Positions 20,771-21,044 of a stretch of 21,044 nt of DNA are shown piece by piece. Origin of the DNA: an uncultured Alphaproteobacteria bacterium (GTDB lineage Bacteria > Pseudomonadota > Alphaproteobacteria > RF32 > CAG-239); assembly GCA_944392285.1 (NCBI GenBank), contig CALXWF010000085.1, positions 1-21,044 on the forward strand, written 5' to 3'. A program made the position numbers and the translations under genes. A model generated the notes under the pieces. It was not told the origin of the DNA. It did not search any database and worked only from the letters and a program-made list of their open reading frames with translations. Position 1 is the first letter of the stretch. Every line of letters begins with the position of its first letter.

Positions 20771-21044
20771 ACCAACCGGGCACCCTCCTCTTTATTTCTT
20801 TCTTAGGAGGGGGAGCCGGTGTGCGTGAATAATAAGATTTGAGGGCAAAAGTACCGCAGCGTACATAGAGGTACGTGAAGACACTTTTGAACTTAAATCT
20901 GTATTAGTCACCAACCGGGCACCCTCCTCTTTATTTCTTTCTTAGGAGGGGGAACCGGCGTGCGTGAATAATAAGATTTGAGGGCAAAAGTACCGCAGCG
21001 TACATAGAGGTGCGTGAGGACACTTTTGAACTTAAATCTGTATT
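20765..21044. repeat. 139-bp tandem array with the 87-bp hairpin core
   Basis: Two units start at 20765 and 20904 and the second reaches the window edge, so the array probably continues. Each unit has a hairpin CCCTCCT/AGGAGGG, then the 87-bp core also seen near holA (20825-20911, and 20964 to the edge). The outer arms GGAGGGGGAGCCGGT and ACCGGGCACCCTCC pair with each other but differ from the arms of the copy near holA. The two units differ at about five positions. No gene is present in 20771-21044. Confidence 0.88.

Noticed and set aside
20398..20832. Open frames of 144 and 66 codons rich in Ser-Leu-Pro repeats
   Set aside because: They follow the 37-bp tandem units, have no RBS, and their apparent peptide repeats come from the DNA repeat. 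Treated as non-coding.
1..21044. tRNA or rRNA genes
   Set aside because: No cloverleaf with TTCGA-type T loop and acceptor pairing, and no rRNA core segment, was seen on either strand.

Overview
The window looks like a chromosomal segment of an alphaproteobacterium, probably an uncultured, host-associated or reduced-genome type. The evidence is gene content and order: hslV-hslU, a tsaD gene divergent from a Mic60/mitofilin-like gene followed by hemY, an lptE-holA pair, and an rpsF-rpsR-rplI operon. Coding sequence is dense. Repeats fill both ends, so this may be a contig bounded by repeats.

Layout. 1-465: non-coding, with three kinds of palindromic or tandem repeat. 432-640: a promoter, a strongly structured transcript of about 170 nt and an intrinsic terminator, followed by a small HTH-like protein gene (670-909). 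963-2047 (-): rpsF, rpsR and rplI. 2272-6153 (+): a small lipoprotein, ComM/YifB, and a large lipoprotein whose C-terminal trypsin-like domain has lost its catalytic triad. 6273-9679 (+): hslV, hslU, a GIY-YIG protein and HemW, tightly packed. HemW carries a translated palindromic repeat at its N terminus. 9742-10452 (+): a leucine-rich-repeat protein. 10449-14285 (-): Mic60-like, HemY and an ADP-dependent sugar kinase of the archaeal/eukaryotic ADPGK/PfkC family, in one operon. 14388-16102 (+): tsaD and nth. 16155-16355 (-): DUF378 membrane protein. 16436-17897 (+): a SAM methyltransferase and a secreted Cys-containing protein whose promoter sits in a perfect inverted repeat. 17921-18330: tandem palindromic repeats running into the end of holA. 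18298-19882 (-): lptE and holA. 19960-21044: G4-forming, C-rich repeats flanking a DUF559 (Vsr-like) nuclease gene, then a 139-bp tandem array reaching the window edge.

Most genes are housekeeping: translation, proteolysis, DNA replication and repair, envelope biogenesis, haem handling and tRNA modification. The unusual content is (i) the ADP-dependent kinase at a locus where hemC and hemD normally stand between tsaD and mic60, (ii) the structured RNA whose 3' strand can pair with the next gene's ribosome-binding site, (iii) the DUF559 gene fitted exactly between repeat ends, including its RBS and stop codon, (iv) an 87-bp hairpin element whose outer arms differ between loci yet stay self-complementary, and (v) the in-frame repeat in HemW. 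Gene identities come from reading translated sequence; no database search was possible.
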